Shown here: positions 5,557-6,208 of the stretch, in pieces
Numbering within the stretch: position 1 is the stretch's first letter
How the letters are laid out: every line of letters begins with the position of its first letter
Assembly (NCBI GenBank): GCA_029861795.1
Contig: JAOTYS010000279.1
Location: 1-6,208 of the forward strand
Direction of reading: 5' to 3'
From: Gammaproteobacteria bacterium
GTDB lineage: Bacteria; Pseudomonadota; Gammaproteobacteria; Arenicellales; JAOTYS01
DNA length: 6,208 bases
Position numbers and translations under genes: made by a program
Notes under the pieces: generated by a model
The model's input: only the letters and a program-made list of their open reading frames with translations
Database searches by the model: none
What the model was told of the DNA's origin: nothing

Positions 5557-6208
5557 GTGCAGGTAAGAACATTTGGGCGTCTATTTTCTTATCTCGCGGC
5601 GATGTTCATTGCGCCGCTGGTGGGTGTCTGGATATCCGGCAAATCTAGCGTTCCGTACCTCGAGTTTCCACCGATTCCAAGCGAACACATTCCTGCCAAT
5701 TTTTCCTGGTTCGCATTTGTGTTAATGGCGATTCTGATCGTGTTGGTGCTTGTACCGTTCGTTGTGAAAGTGCTGCGGACCTCAAATGGCCTAACCATAC
5801 CGTCGCCTCGACATCACTTCCCCGCATGGGGTTGGTATGGCGTGATTTGGCTCTTGGCGGCATGGGTATTGGCGTGGACCCGTTTTGACTGGTTCGCCAC
5901 GCTGCAGGAATTCACCTTCACACCATTGTGGCTGGGATATATTTTGGTGGTGAACGCGCTCACATACCAACGAACTGGTCGTTGCATGCTGACGCATCGT
6001 TGGCGTTACTTCCTGATGTTGTTTCCGTTGAGTGCGGTGTTGTGGTGGAGTTTCGAATATCTCAATCGCTTCGCGGGAAACTGGCATTATGTCGGCACCA
6101 ACGATTTCACTCCTTGGCGATATTTTGTATTCGCTACCCTTCCATTCTCAACGGTGCTACCGGCGGTTCTTGGCACTGCAGAGTGGCTGAAAACATTTCC
6201 GCGTGTGA
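5557..6208 (+). CDS. Multi-pass membrane protein of unknown function (3' end outside window)
   Basis: The frame is open from 5443 to the window edge without a stop, giving 217 residues from GTG 5557. I chose GTG 5557 because AAAGAG precedes it closely and the first helix follows at once; TTG 5533 and ATG 5602 (which would start inside that helix) are alternatives. About six hydrophobic helices are visible: residues 8-29, 48-70, 93-115, 124-142, 156-175 and 192-212, with many Trp and Tyr residues at their ends. The loop after helix 5 holds the distinctive FEYLNRFAGNWHYVG (172-186), and helix 6 contains FSTVLPAVLGTAEWL. No catalytic motif, transporter signature or signal peptide is recognised; helix 1 may act as an uncleaved anchor. 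It follows the second solute-binding relic on the same strand after 184 bases and shows no damage, so it may be the first functional gene beyond the decayed zone. Confidence 0.78.
   Translation, partial: MQVRTFGRLFSYLAAMFIAPLVGVWISGKSSVPYLEFPPIPSEHIPANFSWFAFVLMAILIVLVLVPFVVKVLRTSNGLTIPSPRHHFPAWGWYGVIWLLAAWVLAWTRFDWFATLQEFTFTPLWLGYILVVNALTYQRTGRCMLTHRWRYFLMLFPLSAVLWWSFEYLNRFAGNWHYVGTNDFTPWRYFVFATLPFSTVLPAVLGTAEWLKTFPRV

Noticed and set aside
5589..6087. Several minus-strand open frames under the membrane protein
   Set aside because: They are antisense shadows with low-complexity Arg, Thr and Gln content, while the plus frame shows six clean hydrophobic helices.
1..6208. Insertion sequence, integrase, CRISPR array, tRNA or rRNA
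   Set aside because: No transposase or integrase motifs, no regularly spaced repeats, no cloverleaf with a CCA end and no rRNA-like segment were seen on either strand.

Overview
The window looks like an accessory, recombined stretch of a proteobacterial chromosome. The left 1.7 kb is GC-rich with mostly G/C-ending codons; from about 1690 onward the DNA is visibly more AT-rich with mixed codon use. The species cannot be named from the sequence. The gene content (an O-antigen/capsule-type ABC exporter, an FkbM-type methyltransferase, a nucleotide-sugar dehydratase start, a sulfotransferase and a glycosyltransferase) points to a cell-surface polysaccharide locus rebuilt by recombination.

Layout. 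3-125: the last 40 codons of an unidentified gene. 126-771: an internally deleted ABC exporter; the start of the membrane domain is fused out of frame to the end of the ATPase domain, so Walker A is gone. 837-1592: an apparently intact FkbM-family methyltransferase. 1589-1726: only the NAD(P)-binding N-terminus of a nucleotide-sugar dehydratase/epimerase, broken where base composition changes. 1847-2683 (or from 1790): an intact PAPS-type sulfotransferase. 2684-3057: no intact gene, but a plausible decayed reading frame that ends on the ribosome-binding site of the next gene. 3058-4104: an intact GT-B-type glycosyltransferase. 4188-4912 (minus) and about 5056-5372 (plus): two decayed family-3 solute-binding proteins in opposite orientation, with frameshifts, an in-frame stop and deletions. 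5557 to the end: the start of a multi-pass membrane protein of unknown function that leaves the window.

How the parts relate. The three intact enzymes could each decorate or extend a surface glycan (methylation, sulfation, glycosyl transfer), but the exporter and dehydratase beside them are dead, so no complete pathway lies here. The solute-binding relics are unrelated to glycan synthesis and suggest the region collects and degrades foreign or redundant DNA. I found no CRISPR array, tRNA, rRNA, transposase or phage gene. No new multi-gene system can be supported. The most unusual signals are a perfect 10-bp inverted repeat that places the Shine-Dalgarno sequence of the minus-strand relic in a loop and its start codon in the stem, the unidentified decayed frame at 2713-3045, and the density of broken genes.
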